Below, piece after piece: positions 38,854 through 47,880 of a stretch of 64,000 nt of DNA. The position numbers and the translations under genes are program-made. The notes below the pieces were generated by a model. It made no database searches and had not been told where the DNA came from. It was given only the letters and a program-made list of their open reading frames with translations. The first letter of the stretch is position 1. Every line of letters begins with the position of its first letter. Source of the stretch: Pseudonocardia abyssalis (lineage in GTDB: Bacteria; Actinomycetota; Actinomycetes; Mycobacteriales; Pseudonocardiaceae); contig NZ_JADQDK010000001.1 in NCBI RefSeq assembly GCF_019263705.2, positions 3,162,001-3,226,000 of the forward strand. Direction: 5' to 3'.

Positions 38854-40191
38854 ATGGCTGAGACCCAGCCACGCAGCTCCATCGTCAAGGTCGTCGGCGC
38901 TTCCATGGCCGGCACCACGGTCGAGTGGTACGACTTCTTCCTCTACGGCGTCGCCGCGGCGCTCGTGTTCCCCCAGGTCTTCTTCCCCGGCAACGACCCG
39001 GCGACGGGCGTGCTGCTCTCGCTCGGCACGTTCGCCGTCGGCTTCATCGCCCGCCCGGTCGGCGGGCTGGTGTTCGGTCACTACGGCGACAAGATCGGCC
39101 GCAAGACGCTGCTGGTCGTCAGCCTGCTGATGATGGGCGTCGCGACGTTCCTCATCGGACTGCTGCCGGGATACGCGACCATCGGGATCGCCGCGCCGGT
39201 CATCCTGGTGCTGCTGCGGCTCGTGCAGGGCTTCGCACTCGGCGGCGAGTGGGGTGGGGCGGTGCTGATCGTCTCCGAGCACGGCGACCCGGAGCGCCGC
39301 GGCTACTGGGCGAGCTGGCCGCAGGCCGGTGCGCCGGGCGGCCAGCTGCTCGCCAACGGCATCCTGGCGCTCCTCGCGGCGTTCCAGACCGAGGCCGACT
39401 TCCTGGCCTGGGGCTGGCGCATCCCGTTCCTGCTCTCCGCCGTACTGGTGCTGATCGGGCTCTACATCCGCCTGTCCGTCGAGGAGTCCCCGGTGTTCCG
39501 CGAGGCGCAGGCCCTGGCGAAACAGCGGGCCGACGAGGGCGCGGCCGACGCCATGCCGATCCTGGAGGTCCTGCGCAGCTACCCGCGCGAGGTGCTGACG
39601 GCGATGGGCGCGCGGTTCGCCGAGAACGTCTCGTACTACATCTTCACGATCGTCGTCACGACGTACGCGACGACGCAGCTGGACCTGTCGAGCTCGTTCG
39701 TGCTCGGCGCGGTACTGATCGGTGCGGCGGTGCACTTCGTGACGATCCCGATCTGGGGCGCGCTGAGCGACCGGTTCGGGCGCAAGCCGATCTACCTGCT
39801 CGGGGCCGTCGGGGTCGGGGTGTGGGCGTTCGCCTTCATCGCGCTGCTCGACACCCGCAGCTTCGGCGCGGCCGTGCTCGCCGTCGTCGGCGGGCTGATC
39901 TTCCACGGCGCCATGTACGGGCCGCAGGCGGCGTTCCTGTCCGAGCTGTTCGGCACGAAGGTGCGCTACTCGGGCGTCTCGATCGGCTACCAGCTCGCGT
40001 CGATCCTCGCCGGTGGGCTCGCCCCGCTGATCGCGGTCGCGCTGATCACGGCGTACGGCAGCGGCTACCCGGTCGCGGTGTACGTGGCGGCGTCCGCGGT
40101 GCTGACGATCATCGCGGTGGCCAGCTACTCCGAGACCCGCCACCGCGACCTGGCCGAGGACCCGGCGCTGCCGAAGGCCGTGTCCCGCTAG
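38854..40191 (+). CDS. MHS family MFS transporter (metabolite:H+ symporter)
   Basis: The 445-residue permease has 12 predicted helices, the MHS hallmark VEWYDFFLYG near the N terminus, motif A GHYGDKIGRKTLL and the ALGGEWGGAVLIVSEHG stretch. It starts 17 bp after the dehydrogenase stop with AAAGGG as ribosome site. Related proteins carry citrate, dicarboxylates or hydroxy acids, so 3-hydroxybutyrate or a related acid is a reasonable inference from its neighbour. Confidence 0.88.
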   Translation: MAETQPRSSIVKVVGASMAGTTVEWYDFFLYGVAAALVFPQVFFPGNDPATGVLLSLGTFAVGFIARPVGGLVFGHYGDKIGRKTLLVVSLLMMGVATFLIGLLPGYATIGIAAPVILVLLRLVQGFALGGEWGGAVLIVSEHGDPERRGYWASWPQAGAPGGQLLANGILALLAAFQTEADFLAWGWRIPFLLSAVLVLIGLYIRLSVEESPVFREAQALAKQRADEGAADAMPILEVLRSYPREVLTAMGARFAENVSYYIFTIVVTTYATTQLDLSSSFVLGAVLIGAAVHFVTIPIWGALSDRFGRKPIYLLGAVGVGVWAFAFIALLDTRSFGAAVLAVVGGLIFHGAMYGPQAAFLSELFGTKVRYSGVSIGYQLASILAGGLAPLIAVALITAYGSGYPVAVYVAASAVLTIIAVASYSETRHRDLAEDPALPKAVSR

Positions 40192-40200
40192 GTTCTCCCC

Positions 40201-41964
40201 GTGCCGCAGACCGCGCTCGACCTGCTGCGCCTGCTCGCCGAGGATGCGTCCGCCGACCGCATCGCCGAGCAGGCGCAGCAGCATCCCGAGGCCCGCGGTC
40301 TCGCCCTGCGGATCCGGGCCGGGATCGACGAGCACCGCCGCCGGGAGGCGGAGCTGTCCGCGCTCGTCGAGACGGCCAGGGACCTCGCGTCGGTCGCCGA
40401 CCCGCGCGGGGTCCTCGACGCGATCGTGCGCCGGGCGCGGAGCCTGCTCGGCACCGACGTCGCCTACCTGACGCTGTTCGACCCCGACCTCGGCGACACG
40501 TTCATGCGGGCCACCGCGGGATCGGTGTCGGCGCGGTTCCAGGCGCTGCGGCTCCCGCTCGGGGCCGGGCTCGGCGGGCTCGTCGCGCAGACCCGCCGCC
40601 CCTACTGGACGCCCGACTACCCCGCCGACGAGCGCTACGACCACACCGACGAGATCGACGGGGCGGTCGGCGAGGAGGGGCTCGTCGCGATCTGCGGCAC
40701 GCCGCTGCTGGTCGACGGGGACTTCGTCGGGGTGCTGTTCGCCTCGCACCGCACCCGGCGCGAGTTCCGGCGCGACGAGGTGGCGCTGCTGGGTTCGCTC
40801 GCGGCGCTGGCCGCGGTGTCGCTCGTGCAGGCGCGTCGCGTCACCGAGACCGCCGACGCGCTCGCCGCGCTCTCCGCCGCCCACGCCGGGATCGAGCAGG
40901 CGGCCACCGCACACGACCGGTTCTCGCAGGTGGTGCTGTCCGGCGGCGGGGTCGACGACATCGCGGCGACCCTCGGCGAGCTGCTGGGCTGCTGGGTCGG
41001 CGTGTTCGACGTCGACGACCACTGCCTCGCCACCTACGGCGAGGTCCCCGTCCCGCGGTCCGTCGCGGCCGAGGGGTCGGGGCGCCTGACGCGCGCCGGC
41101 GACGGGTGGGCGGTGGCCGTCAGCGCGGCGGGGCAGCGGCTGGGCACGCTCGTGCTGGGCGGGGTCGACGAACTCGACCGCGGGCAGGGCCGGACCGTGG
41201 AGCGCGCCGCGATGGTCACCGCGCTGGTGCTGCTGTTCCGGCTGCGCGCGGCCGAGGCCGACCAGCGGGTGCGCACGGACCTGCTCACCGAACTGCTGGC
41301 CCGCGACGGCGGCGAGCCCGACCCCGCGCTGATCGAGCGCGGCCGGTTGCTGGGGCTGCGACTGGGCGTCCCGCACGTGGTGGCGGTGTGCCGCGGGCCG
41401 GTGCGCGGTCTCGCGGTGGCCGCGGGCGACGGCGGCGGGCTGGCCGGGCCGCACGGCGACGACCTCGTCGCGGTCGTGCCGGGCACCGACCCGTCGGCCG
41501 TCGCCGCGGCCCTCGCGCGGCGCCTCGGCGACGGCCCGACGATCGGCACGGCGGGGCCGGTGGTGCCCGGTGGGGGGCTGCGCGAGGTGCACGACCGGGC
41601 CCAGCGCACCGCGGGTGCGCTCGTCGCGCTCGGGCGGCGGGCGGGGTCGGCCCGCGAGATCGGGTTCGCCGGGCTCGTCGGGGGGCCGGGGGACGTCGGG
41701 ACGTACCTGCACGACGTGCTCGGACCCGTCCTCGACTACGACGCGCGGCGCGGCAGCGACCTGCTCGGCACGCTGGAGGCGTACTTCGCCGCGGGGGCCA
41801 GCCCGAGCCGCGCGGCGGGTGAGCTCCACGTGCACGTCAACACCGTCACCCAGCGGCTCGACCGTGTCGCCACCCTGCTCGGCGAGGACTGGTCGACCCC
41901 CACCCGCGCCCTGGAACTCCAGCTGGCCCTGCACCTGCGCCGCCTGCGGCGGCCCACCCCCTGA
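40201..41964 (+). CDS. PucR/CdaR-type transcriptional regulator with GAF domain
   Basis: The 587-residue protein has a GAF domain (about 55-215; LVETARDLASVADPRGVLDA through GTPLLVDGDFVGVLFASH) and a C-terminal PucR-type helix-turn-helix (about 515-580; LLGTLEAYFAAGASPSRAAG and VNTVTQRLDRVATLLGEDW). The central region resembles the regulatory part of purine-catabolism and sugar-diacid regulators. It begins nine bases after the MHS permease stop and probably controls the 3-hydroxybutyrate operon from within it. Confidence 0.85.
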   Translation: MPQTALDLLRLLAEDASADRIAEQAQQHPEARGLALRIRAGIDEHRRREAELSALVETARDLASVADPRGVLDAIVRRARSLLGTDVAYLTLFDPDLGDTFMRATAGSVSARFQALRLPLGAGLGGLVAQTRRPYWTPDYPADERYDHTDEIDGAVGEEGLVAICGTPLLVDGDFVGVLFASHRTRREFRRDEVALLGSLAALAAVSLVQARRVTETADALAALSAAHAGIEQAATAHDRFSQVVLSGGGVDDIAATLGELLGCWVGVFDVDDHCLATYGEVPVPRSVAAEGSGRLTRAGDGWAVAVSAAGQRLGTLVLGGVDELDRGQGRTVERAAMVTALVLLFRLRAAEADQRVRTDLLTELLARDGGEPDPALIERGRLLGLRLGVPHVVAVCRGPVRGLAVAAGDGGGLAGPHGDDLVAVVPGTDPSAVAAALARRLGDGPTIGTAGPVVPGGGLREVHDRAQRTAGALVALGRRAGSAREIGFAGLVGGPGDVGTYLHDVLGPVLDYDARRGSDLLGTLEAYFAAGASPSRAAGELHVHVNTVTQRLDRVATLLGEDWSTPTRALELQLALHLRRLRRPTP

Positions 41965-41988
41965 CCCGCGGGCCCCGTTCCCCACCCG

Positions 41989-42040
41989 CGAGTCGCTGAA
42001 TCCCCGCCCCCGAGTCGCTGAATCCCCGCCCCCGAGTCGC
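41989..42040. repeat. 22-bp tandem repeat, 2.4 copies
   Basis: Identical 22-bp units (starting cgagtcgctgaatccccg) occupy 41989-42010 and 42011-42032, with a partial third to 42040. The array ends 17 bp upstream of the GTG start of the epoxide hydrolase gene, so it lies in its leader or promoter. Confidence 0.7.
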
Positions 42041-42057
42041 GGGGGTAGCGTGCCGCC

Positions 42058-43065
42058 GTGAACACCCCCGGCGCCGACTCCTCGAGCACGGTTCCCCCGA
42101 GCACCGTCACCCACCGCACCGTGGACGTCAACGGGATCGAACTGCACCTCGCCGAGTCCGGCCCCGCCGACGGGCCGGTCGTGCTGCTGCTGCACGGGTT
42201 CCCGGAGTGCTGGTACTCCTGGCGCCACCAGCTCGACGCGCTGGGCGCGGCCGGGTTCCACGTCGTGGCGCCGGACCAGCGCGGCTACGGACGCAGCGAC
42301 GCCCCGGCCGCCGTCGAGGACTACTCGGTCCTGCACCTCGTCGGCGACGCCGTGGGCGTCCTGGACGCCGTCGGGGCGCAGCGGGCGGTGGTCGTCGGGC
42401 ACGACTGGGGCGCGCCCGTCGCCTGGCACACCGCACTGCTGCGACCGGACCGCGTCCGCGGGGTCGCCGCCCTGTCGGTGCCCCACCTCCCCCGCACCGC
42501 CGGGCCGCCGACGCCGCTGATGGCCCGCCGCTTCGGCGAGCGGTTCTACCAGTTGTGGTTCCAGGAGCCGGGCCCGGCCGACGCCGAGTTGGCCGCCGAC
42601 CCGCGCCGCTCGTTCCGGCGGATCCTCACCGGCATCGGCGGGGCGGGCCCGCTCGTCGTGCCGCCCGACGGCGGGTTCCTCGACTCCCTCGGGGACCGCC
42701 CGGACCTGCCCGGCTGGCTCACCGAGGACGACCTCGACGTCTACGTCGCCGAGTTCGCGCGCAACGGCTTCACCGGCGGGCTGAACTGGTACCGCAACCT
42801 CGACCGCAACCACGCGCTGACGGCCGCCTGGCACGGCGCGCCGATCACCCCGCCCGCGCTGTACCTCGCGGGCGACCGCGACACCGTCATCGCCGGGATC
42901 GGCGCCGACCCGCTCGCCGCAACCCTGCGGCGCACCTGCACCGACCTGCGCGAGGCCCGGCTGCTGCCCGGCTGCGGGCACTGGACCCAGCAGGAACGGG
43001 CCGCGGAGGTGAACTCCGCACTCGCGGCCTTCGCCACGGATCCGGACGGCTATTCCCCCACGTGA
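42058..43065 (+). CDS. alpha/beta hydrolase, epoxide hydrolase type
   Basis: The 335-residue protein has the epoxide-hydrolase pattern LLLHGFPECWYSWRHQL, oxyanion-hole HGFP (46-49), DQRGYGRSD and the nucleophile elbow GHDWGA with Asp116 in place of the usual Ser. A lid region (about 140-250) with WYRNLDRN and the C-terminal GCGHW fit the family. It hydrolyses an unknown epoxide or halide. The GTG start is preceded by the 22-bp tandem repeats, and the gene overlaps the convergent DedA gene by 16 bp. Confidence 0.88.
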   Translation: MNTPGADSSSTVPPSTVTHRTVDVNGIELHLAESGPADGPVVLLLHGFPECWYSWRHQLDALGAAGFHVVAPDQRGYGRSDAPAAVEDYSVLHLVGDAVGVLDAVGAQRAVVVGHDWGAPVAWHTALLRPDRVRGVAALSVPHLPRTAGPPTPLMARRFGERFYQLWFQEPGPADAELAADPRRSFRRILTGIGGAGPLVVPPDGGFLDSLGDRPDLPGWLTEDDLDVYVAEFARNGFTGGLNWYRNLDRNHALTAAWHGAPITPPALYLAGDRDTVIAGIGADPLAATLRRTCTDLREARLLPGCGHWTQQERAAEVNSALAAFATDPDGYSPT

Positions 43066-43871
43066 GGGAGCGGCGCGCGGGCCGCGCGCCCGTCGGCAGC
43101 CGCCCGGCGCTCGACGGAGACCGTTGACCGGACAACTGCCGCTCGACCGGTCACCGATCGTGATGCCCCGCTCGACGGAGAGCGAGAAAGGGCCGAATCC
43201 CCACGCTCCGGGAGCCGTTGAGCGTCATGACCGGTGTCGGCGGAACGGGGAGCCTCTGCCGACACCGGTCGATCCACGTCAGCAGGCAGCACCCGCCCGC
43301 GGGTGACCCGCCGCGCCAGTGCGAACACCCCGGCGGTCAGCACCGCGAGCACGCCGGCACCGAGGACGCAGAGCAGCGGGTTGCCACCGGTGAGCGGGTC
43401 GAGCACCCGCCCGACGACCAGCATGTAGGCGGCCCACGCCGCGGAGCTGGCCAGCGACCACGGCACGAACCGGCGCAGCGGCAGCCCGAACCGGCCCGCC
43501 GCGGCGGTGCTCACGAGCCGCCCGCCGGGCACGAACCGGGCGCCGACGAGCACCACCCCCGGCCGTTTGAGCAGGTGCCGCCGCACCCAGGCCGAGCAAC
43601 TGCCCTCCGACGAGCCGGCGATCAGCTTGTTCGATGTGCGACCCAGCCCGTAGACGAGCAGGTCGCCCATCGCCGACCCGAGCACCGCGGCGACGAACAA
43701 CCCGACCAGCAGCGCCGCGTCGCCCTCGCGGAAGGCGACGGCCGCGGCCGTCATCAGCAGGGTCTCGCTCGGCAGCATCGGCAGGGGGCCGTCGACGCCG
43801 ATCGTCAGGACGAGCACGGGCAGCAGCCACGCGCTGTGCACGATGGAGTGCAGGACAGCCACGACGTCCAC
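43050..43871 (-). CDS. DedA family membrane protein with long low-complexity tail
   Basis: The 273-residue protein has the DedA (VTT/SNARE-associated) features PSETLLMTAAAVAF, GSAMGDLLVYGLGR and FVPGGRLVSTAAAGRFGLP, with about five membrane segments in the first 195 residues. DedA proteins act in lipid-carrier recycling and membrane homeostasis. The last 75 residues are Arg/Ser/Ala-rich without recognisable structure and run to the end of the hydrolase gene, which suggests an extended or shifted C terminus. Confidence 0.8.
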   Translation of the reverse strand: MDVVAVLHSIVHSAWLLPVLVLTIGVDGPLPMLPSETLLMTAAAVAFREGDAALLVGLFVAAVLGSAMGDLLVYGLGRTSNKLIAGSSEGSCSAWVRRHLLKRPGVVLVGARFVPGGRLVSTAAAGRFGLPLRRFVPWSLASSAAWAAYMLVVGRVLDPLTGGNPLLCVLGAGVLAVLTAGVFALARRVTRGRVLPADVDRPVSAEAPRSADTGHDAQRLPERGDSALSRSPSSGASRSVTGRAAVVRSTVSVERRAAADGRAARAPLPHVGE

Positions 43872-44016
43872 TCCGGCCGTCCTTCCGGTTCGAGCACCCG
43901 CACCCGTTCGGGTCCCAGCCTGACAGACGTCGGCGACGCCCCACCACTGGCGTCACCGGCCGCCTCCCCCGGGTCAGCCCTCCGGGGGAGGTAGCGTCGG
44001 CTGCGTGGAGGAGCTG

Positions 44017-44352
44017 ATGACGATCGACCGGGCGGAGGTCCGGGGGTTCGTCGTGGTGCACGTCCGCGGCGAGGTCGACGCGCTGACCGTCGACCGGCTC
44101 GGCGACGCCGTCACCACGGCTCTGGGCGGCGGACGCCCGGTCGTCATCGACCTCACCGACGTCCGGTTCCTCGACTCGGCGGGGCTCGCGACGCTGGTCC
44201 GCGTCACGCAGGAGAGCGAGGACCGCGGCGAACCACTGCGCATCGCGGTCGACGAGAACCGCCCGGTCGTCCGGCCGATCGAGATCACGGGGCTGGAGGG
44301 CGTGCTCGCCCTGTACGACTCGGTCGACGATGCCACCGCGGCACCGGCCTGA
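44017..44352 (+). CDS. STAS domain anti-sigma factor antagonist
   Basis: The 111-residue STAS protein has Ser54 in RFLDSAGLATLVR, the phosphorylatable residue of SpoIIAA/RsbV-type antagonists, and the usual strand-helix layout. It starts at an ATG preceded by GGAGGAG (a GTG at 44005 would add four residues). The kinase-like gene next door is the natural partner: phosphorylation of Ser54 would stop it binding its anti-sigma kinase. Confidence 0.88.
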   Translation: MTIDRAEVRGFVVVHVRGEVDALTVDRLGDAVTTALGGGRPVVIDLTDVRFLDSAGLATLVRVTQESEDRGEPLRIAVDENRPVVRPIEITGLEGVLALYDSVDDATAAPA

Positions 44353-44398
44353 TCGCCCATCCGGCGCAGTCCGGCGATCCTTGGCACACTCCGCGTCG

Positions 44399-44875
44399 AT
44401 GGGATCCGGAGACCTCGACACGACTGCCCTGCAGGTTCGCCTGCTCGGGGTACCAGCCGCGGCCTCGATCGTGCGCGAACGGATCCGGGCCTGGCTCGAC
44501 GGGTTCGGCTGGCCCGAGGACGAGGCCGACGACGTGGTGCTCGCGGTGCACGAGGCCGTCTGCAACTCGATCGAGCACGGCTACGACGGGCACCCGGCCG
44601 GGGACGTCGAGGTCGTCGGCGAACGCAGCGTCGACGGTGACCGGCAGCGCGTCCGGATCGTCGTCCGCGACGAGGGCCGGTGGCGCCGGCCCCGCTCCCC
44701 GGGCTACCGCGGCCGCGGGATCGTCGTGATGCGCGGGTGCATGGCCGGGGTGGACGTGCGACCCGGCGACACGGGCACCGAGGTCGTCCTGGTCAGCAGG
44801 CCGGTGCCGACGGTCCGGGCCCGGACGCTCCCGCCGGCCGTCACGACGACCGAGGTGCGCACCCGGCTCACCTGA
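44399..44875 (+). CDS. anti-sigma-type serine kinase (GHKL ATPase)
   Basis: The 158-residue protein has a single HATPase_c_2 domain with N-box HEAVCNSIEHGY (51-62) and G-box-type PGYRGRGIVVMRG (101-113), as in RsbW/SpoIIAB-like kinases. It begins 46 bp after the STAS gene stop. The two likely form a partner-switching pair, but no sigma-B-type gene is in view. The Arg/Thr-rich C terminus is unusual. Confidence 0.85.
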   Translation: MGSGDLDTTALQVRLLGVPAAASIVRERIRAWLDGFGWPEDEADDVVLAVHEAVCNSIEHGYDGHPAGDVEVVGERSVDGDRQRVRIVVRDEGRWRRPRSPGYRGRGIVVMRGCMAGVDVRPGDTGTEVVLVSRPVPTVRARTLPPAVTTTEVRTRLT

Positions 44876-45095
44876 GCCGGATCCGGGACAGCAGCACCGC
44901 GAACGCCGGCTCCTCGTCCGGGGTGAACAGGGCGGGCACGGGGGGTGCCACGCGGGATCCCCGGGTCGGTGGCCCCAGCGGCGACGCGACCGAGGTCTGT
45001 CCCCCGCCACGGACGCGACCGCACGACGTGTCGACCAGCCCGGGGTCCGGGTTATCCGGTCGTCGGCGCACGCCCGCGAACCTATCCTCGGGGGC

Positions 45096-45590
45096 ATGAA
45101 GGTCACCTTCACGCGCACCGGTGAGCGCGGCTACGCGGTCACCGCGGTCCGGCCGGTCGGCGACCGCGTCCGCATGGACCCCGCCCCGGGCTTCCACACC
45201 CACGTCCCGCACGACCTGGTGCACTTCGTCGTCGAGCGGCACTTCGGGCTGCGCGACGGGATCTTCGGCTCGCTCGTCGCGGGCGGTGACGCGGGCACGT
45301 TCCGGCCCGTCGACGAGCCGTACACGAAGAAGTGGGGACGCCGGAACGCCCGGCGCACAGACGGTGTCGACATGCAGCGGTCGGAGAAGCTGGCCAGGGT
45401 GGCGCAGGCGGCGTGGGAGATCCGGCACGCCGCCGGGCCCGTCCCGCCCGGCGTCCGGGCGTGGACGGACCAGGCCGGTGCCGACGTCGACCCGGCGGCG
45501 CTGGCCGCCGTCGTCGATCTGCTCGACGAGGTGGCCGTCGACTGGCACGCACTGCCCGTCGGCGGGTCGCTCGTCCTCGAATGGCCCTGA
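45096..45590 (+). CDS. conserved actinobacterial hypothetical protein
   Basis: The 164-residue soluble protein (MKVTFTRTGERGYAVTAVR...) contains HVPHDLVHFVVERHFGLRDG and IFGSLVAGGDAGTF, a pattern I recall from uncharacterised actinobacterial proteins. No catalytic motif is clear. The spacer of 220 bp before it, after the kinase gene, shows no gene that I can support; a minus-strand frame there lacks a convincing start. It is convergent with the dodecin gene. Confidence 0.65.
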   Translation: MKVTFTRTGERGYAVTAVRPVGDRVRMDPAPGFHTHVPHDLVHFVVERHFGLRDGIFGSLVAGGDAGTFRPVDEPYTKKWGRRNARRTDGVDMQRSEKLARVAQAAWEIRHAAGPVPPGVRAWTDQAGADVDPAALAAVVDLLDEVAVDWHALPVGGSLVLEWP

Positions 45591-45605
45591 CCGGTCGTCG
45601 AGGGA

Positions 45606-45815
45606 TCAGTCCTCGAGCTTGAAACCGACCTTCAGGCCGACCTGGAAGTACTCCACCTCACCGTCGACGATGTGGCCCCGCACCTCGGTCACCTCGAACC
45701 AGTCCAGACCGCGCAGGGTCGTGGCTGCTCGCTTGACGCCGTTGCGGATCGCGGTGTCGACGCCCTCGGGGGACGTTCCGACGATCTCGGTCACTCGGTA
45801 CACGTGATCAGACAT
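45606..45815 (-). CDS. dodecin
   Basis: The 69-residue protein starts at ATG (MSDHVYRVTEIVGTSPEG) and matches dodecins throughout: AIRNGVKRAATTLRGLDWFE with the flavin-stacking Trp, then EVRGHIVDGEVEYFQVGLKV. Dodecins form 12-subunit shells that store and buffer FMN, riboflavin or coenzyme A. A longer upstream frame (to 45848) is not needed. Confidence 0.93.
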   Translation of the reverse strand: MSDHVYRVTEIVGTSPEGVDTAIRNGVKRAATTLRGLDWFEVTEVRGHIVDGEVEYFQVGLKVGFKLED

Positions 45816-45851
45816 GACATCGCGTTCCCGGACGGACGCATCCGCCAAACC

Positions 45852-47096
45852 TCAGGATCCGACCACGCGCCACGAGTGCGGAGGGAGCTCGTCGTCCACG
45901 CCGGGGAACCGCTGCGCCGCGTCGTCGACGGACAGCAGAGTCAGCAGCTCCTCCCCCGGCCCGCCGGAGGACCGGAACGCGATCGTGGTGTTCGTCAGGT
46001 GCTCGACGGTGGTGCGCGCCCGCACCAGCCAGGGGTGGCGGCGGCGCAGCCCGATCAGGCGCTGGTGCAGCTCCTGGATCGGGGCGCCGAACGGCGCGAG
46101 GTCGGCGGGGCCGTCCGGGAACGGCGGACGTACCGCGTCGTCGCCGAACTCCCGGTCCTCCTTGACGCCGGTGAACCCCTGTTCGTCGCCCGCGTAGATG
46201 CTCGGCACGCCCCCGACGGTCATCAGCACGGCGACCGCGAGCCCGATGTGCTCCGGCGTGTCGAGGCGGCTGGCCAGGCGGGTGACGTCGTGGTTGCCCA
46301 GGAACGTCAGCGGCGCGAACGACTCCACCGCCGTCGAGTGCCGCTCGAGCGCGTGGGCGAGCTCGAAGAGGTTGCGGTCGTTCAGGGCACTCCAGGTCGC
46401 CTTCCACAGCTCGTACTGCGTGACGGAGTCGAGCCCCGACTCCGCGACGATCGCCGGGTAGTCGCCGTGGATCACCTCGCCGACGAACCACGCCTCGGGG
46501 AACCGCTCGCGCACCCCGGGCAGCACCGCCCGCCAGAACGACGGCGGCACGCGGTAGGCCGCGTCGAGCCGCCAGCCGTCGGCGCCGCGGCCGAGCCAGT
46601 GCTCCATCACTGCGGCGACGTGCTGCTGCACCGCGGGCTCGTCGTGGTTCAGCTCGACGAGCCGGCTGTGGCCCTCGAAGTCGGCCGGCCGGTCGCCGTC
46701 CCAACGGAACCAGCGCCGGGCGTCCGCGTCGCCGTCCTGCGCCGCACGGAACCGCTCGAACCCGCGACCGACATGGTTGAACACGCCGTCGAGCAGGATC
46801 CGGATCCCCCGCTCCCGCGCGGCGGCGACGAGCACGTCGAAGTCGCCGTCGTCGCCGAGGCGGGGGTCGATGCGGAAGAAGTCGACGGTGTCGTAGCCGT
46901 GGGTCTCCGAGGCGAACACCGGACCCAGTGCCAGCCCGGAGCAGCCCAGCCCGACGAGGTGGTCCAGCCACGGCTCGAAACGGCCGAGCCGGTGCACGGG
47001 CGCGGTGCCGTCGGGCAGCGCGTCGCGCTCGGCGCCGACGAAGCCGAGCGGGTAGGCGTGCCACCAGATCGCGTGGTCGATCCATCTGTCGTGCAT
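45852..47096 (-). CDS. alpha-amylase family (GH13) glycoside hydrolase
   Basis: The 414-residue enzyme starts at ATG (MHDRWIDHAIWWHAYPLG). It shows the GH13 conserved regions DGVFNHVG, DGWRLDAAYR with the nucleophile Asp178, WFVGEVIHGDY with the acid/base Glu207 and FLGNHDVTR with Asp270. No signal peptide is seen, so it acts inside the cell on alpha-1,4 or alpha-1,6 glucans or a disaccharide. It is divergent from an IclR-type regulator gene with only 40 bp between start codons, so control by that regulator is likely. Confidence 0.9.
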   Translation of the reverse strand: MHDRWIDHAIWWHAYPLGFVGAERDALPDGTAPVHRLGRFEPWLDHLVGLGCSGLALGPVFASETHGYDTVDFFRIDPRLGDDGDFDVLVAAARERGIRILLDGVFNHVGRGFERFRAAQDGDADARRWFRWDGDRPADFEGHSRLVELNHDEPAVQQHVAAVMEHWLGRGADGWRLDAAYRVPPSFWRAVLPGVRERFPEAWFVGEVIHGDYPAIVAESGLDSVTQYELWKATWSALNDRNLFELAHALERHSTAVESFAPLTFLGNHDVTRLASRLDTPEHIGLAVAVLMTVGGVPSIYAGDEQGFTGVKEDREFGDDAVRPPFPDGPADLAPFGAPIQELHQRLIGLRRRHPWLVRARTTVEHLTNTTIAFRSSGGPGEELLTLLSVDDAAQRFPGVDDELPPHSWRVVGS

Positions 47097-47136
47097 GTCG
47101 CGAGCCTGCCACCGGTCCGGATGCGACACTCGGGCC

Positions 47137-47877
47137 GTGCCCCCCGGCGAGCCGAACTCCGTCATCGGCCGAGCGATGACGCTGCTCGCCGCGTTCGGCG
47201 CGGGCGACACCGAGCTGACACTCGCCGAGCTCACCCGGCGCACCGGGATCCCCAAGCCCACCGCGCACCGGCTGATCGCCGAGCTGGCCGACTGGGACGT
47301 CGTCGAGCGGACGGGCACGGGCATCCGGCTCGGCATGCGCCTGTTCGAGCTCGGCGCGCTCGCCCCGCGCCAGCGTGGGCTGCGCGAGACCGCCGCCCCG
47401 TTCCTCGCCGACCTGTTCGAGGCCACGCACGAGACCATCCACCTCGCCGTCCCCGACGGCGTCGAGGTCGTCTACGTCCAGAAGATCGACAGCCGGCAGG
47501 GCCCGGTCGTGCCGTCGCGGGTGGGCGGTCGGATGCCGGCCTACTGCACGGGCGTCGGGAAGGCGCTGCTGGCGTTCGCCCCGCCGGGGCGGCTCGCCGA
47601 CGTCGTCGACGCCGGGCTGGTGCGGCGCACCCCGCGCACCGTCGTCGCGCCCGGGCACCTCGCCCGCGACCTCGCGCGCATCGTCGAGCGGGGCATCGCC
47701 GAGGAGCACGAGGAGTCGGCGGTGGGGATCGCGTGCGTCGCCGCCCCCGTCCTCGACGCCGACGGGATCGCCGTCGCCGCGGTGTCGATCACCGGCTGGG
47801 CCCACCGTCTCGACACCACACGCCTGGCCCCGGCCGTCCGCACCGCCGCGCTGGGCATCACGCGCATGCTCCGCTGA
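47137..47877 (+). CDS. IclR family transcriptional regulator
   Basis: The 246-residue protein has an N-terminal winged helix (MTLLAAFGAGDTELTLAELT, IPKPTAHRLIAELADW) and the C-terminal IclR effector domain (about 70-240; AVPDGVEVVYVQKIDSRQGP, YCTGVGKALLAFAP, EEHEESAVGIACVAAPV). It starts at GTG. The start is 40 bp from the start of the divergent GH13 gene, so the two probably share a regulatory region and transcripts with little or no leader. Confidence 0.9.
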   Translation: MPPGEPNSVIGRAMTLLAAFGAGDTELTLAELTRRTGIPKPTAHRLIAELADWDVVERTGTGIRLGMRLFELGALAPRQRGLRETAAPFLADLFEATHETIHLAVPDGVEVVYVQKIDSRQGPVVPSRVGGRMPAYCTGVGKALLAFAPPGRLADVVDAGLVRRTPRTVVAPGHLARDLARIVERGIAEEHEESAVGIACVAAPVLDADGIAVAAVSITGWAHRLDTTRLAPAVRTAALGITRMLR

Positions 47878-47880
47878 CCG

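Noticed and set aside
38833..42981. Very long open frame on the minus strand opposite the dehydrogenase, permease and regulator genes
   Set aside because: Its translation is Arg/Gly/Asp/His-rich, low in hydrophobic residues and lacks domains; it is the usual antisense shadow of high-GC genes.
44868..45095. Possible small minus-strand gene after the anti-sigma kinase gene
   Set aside because: The frame has no convincing start or ribosome site and no recognisable sequence; support is too weak.
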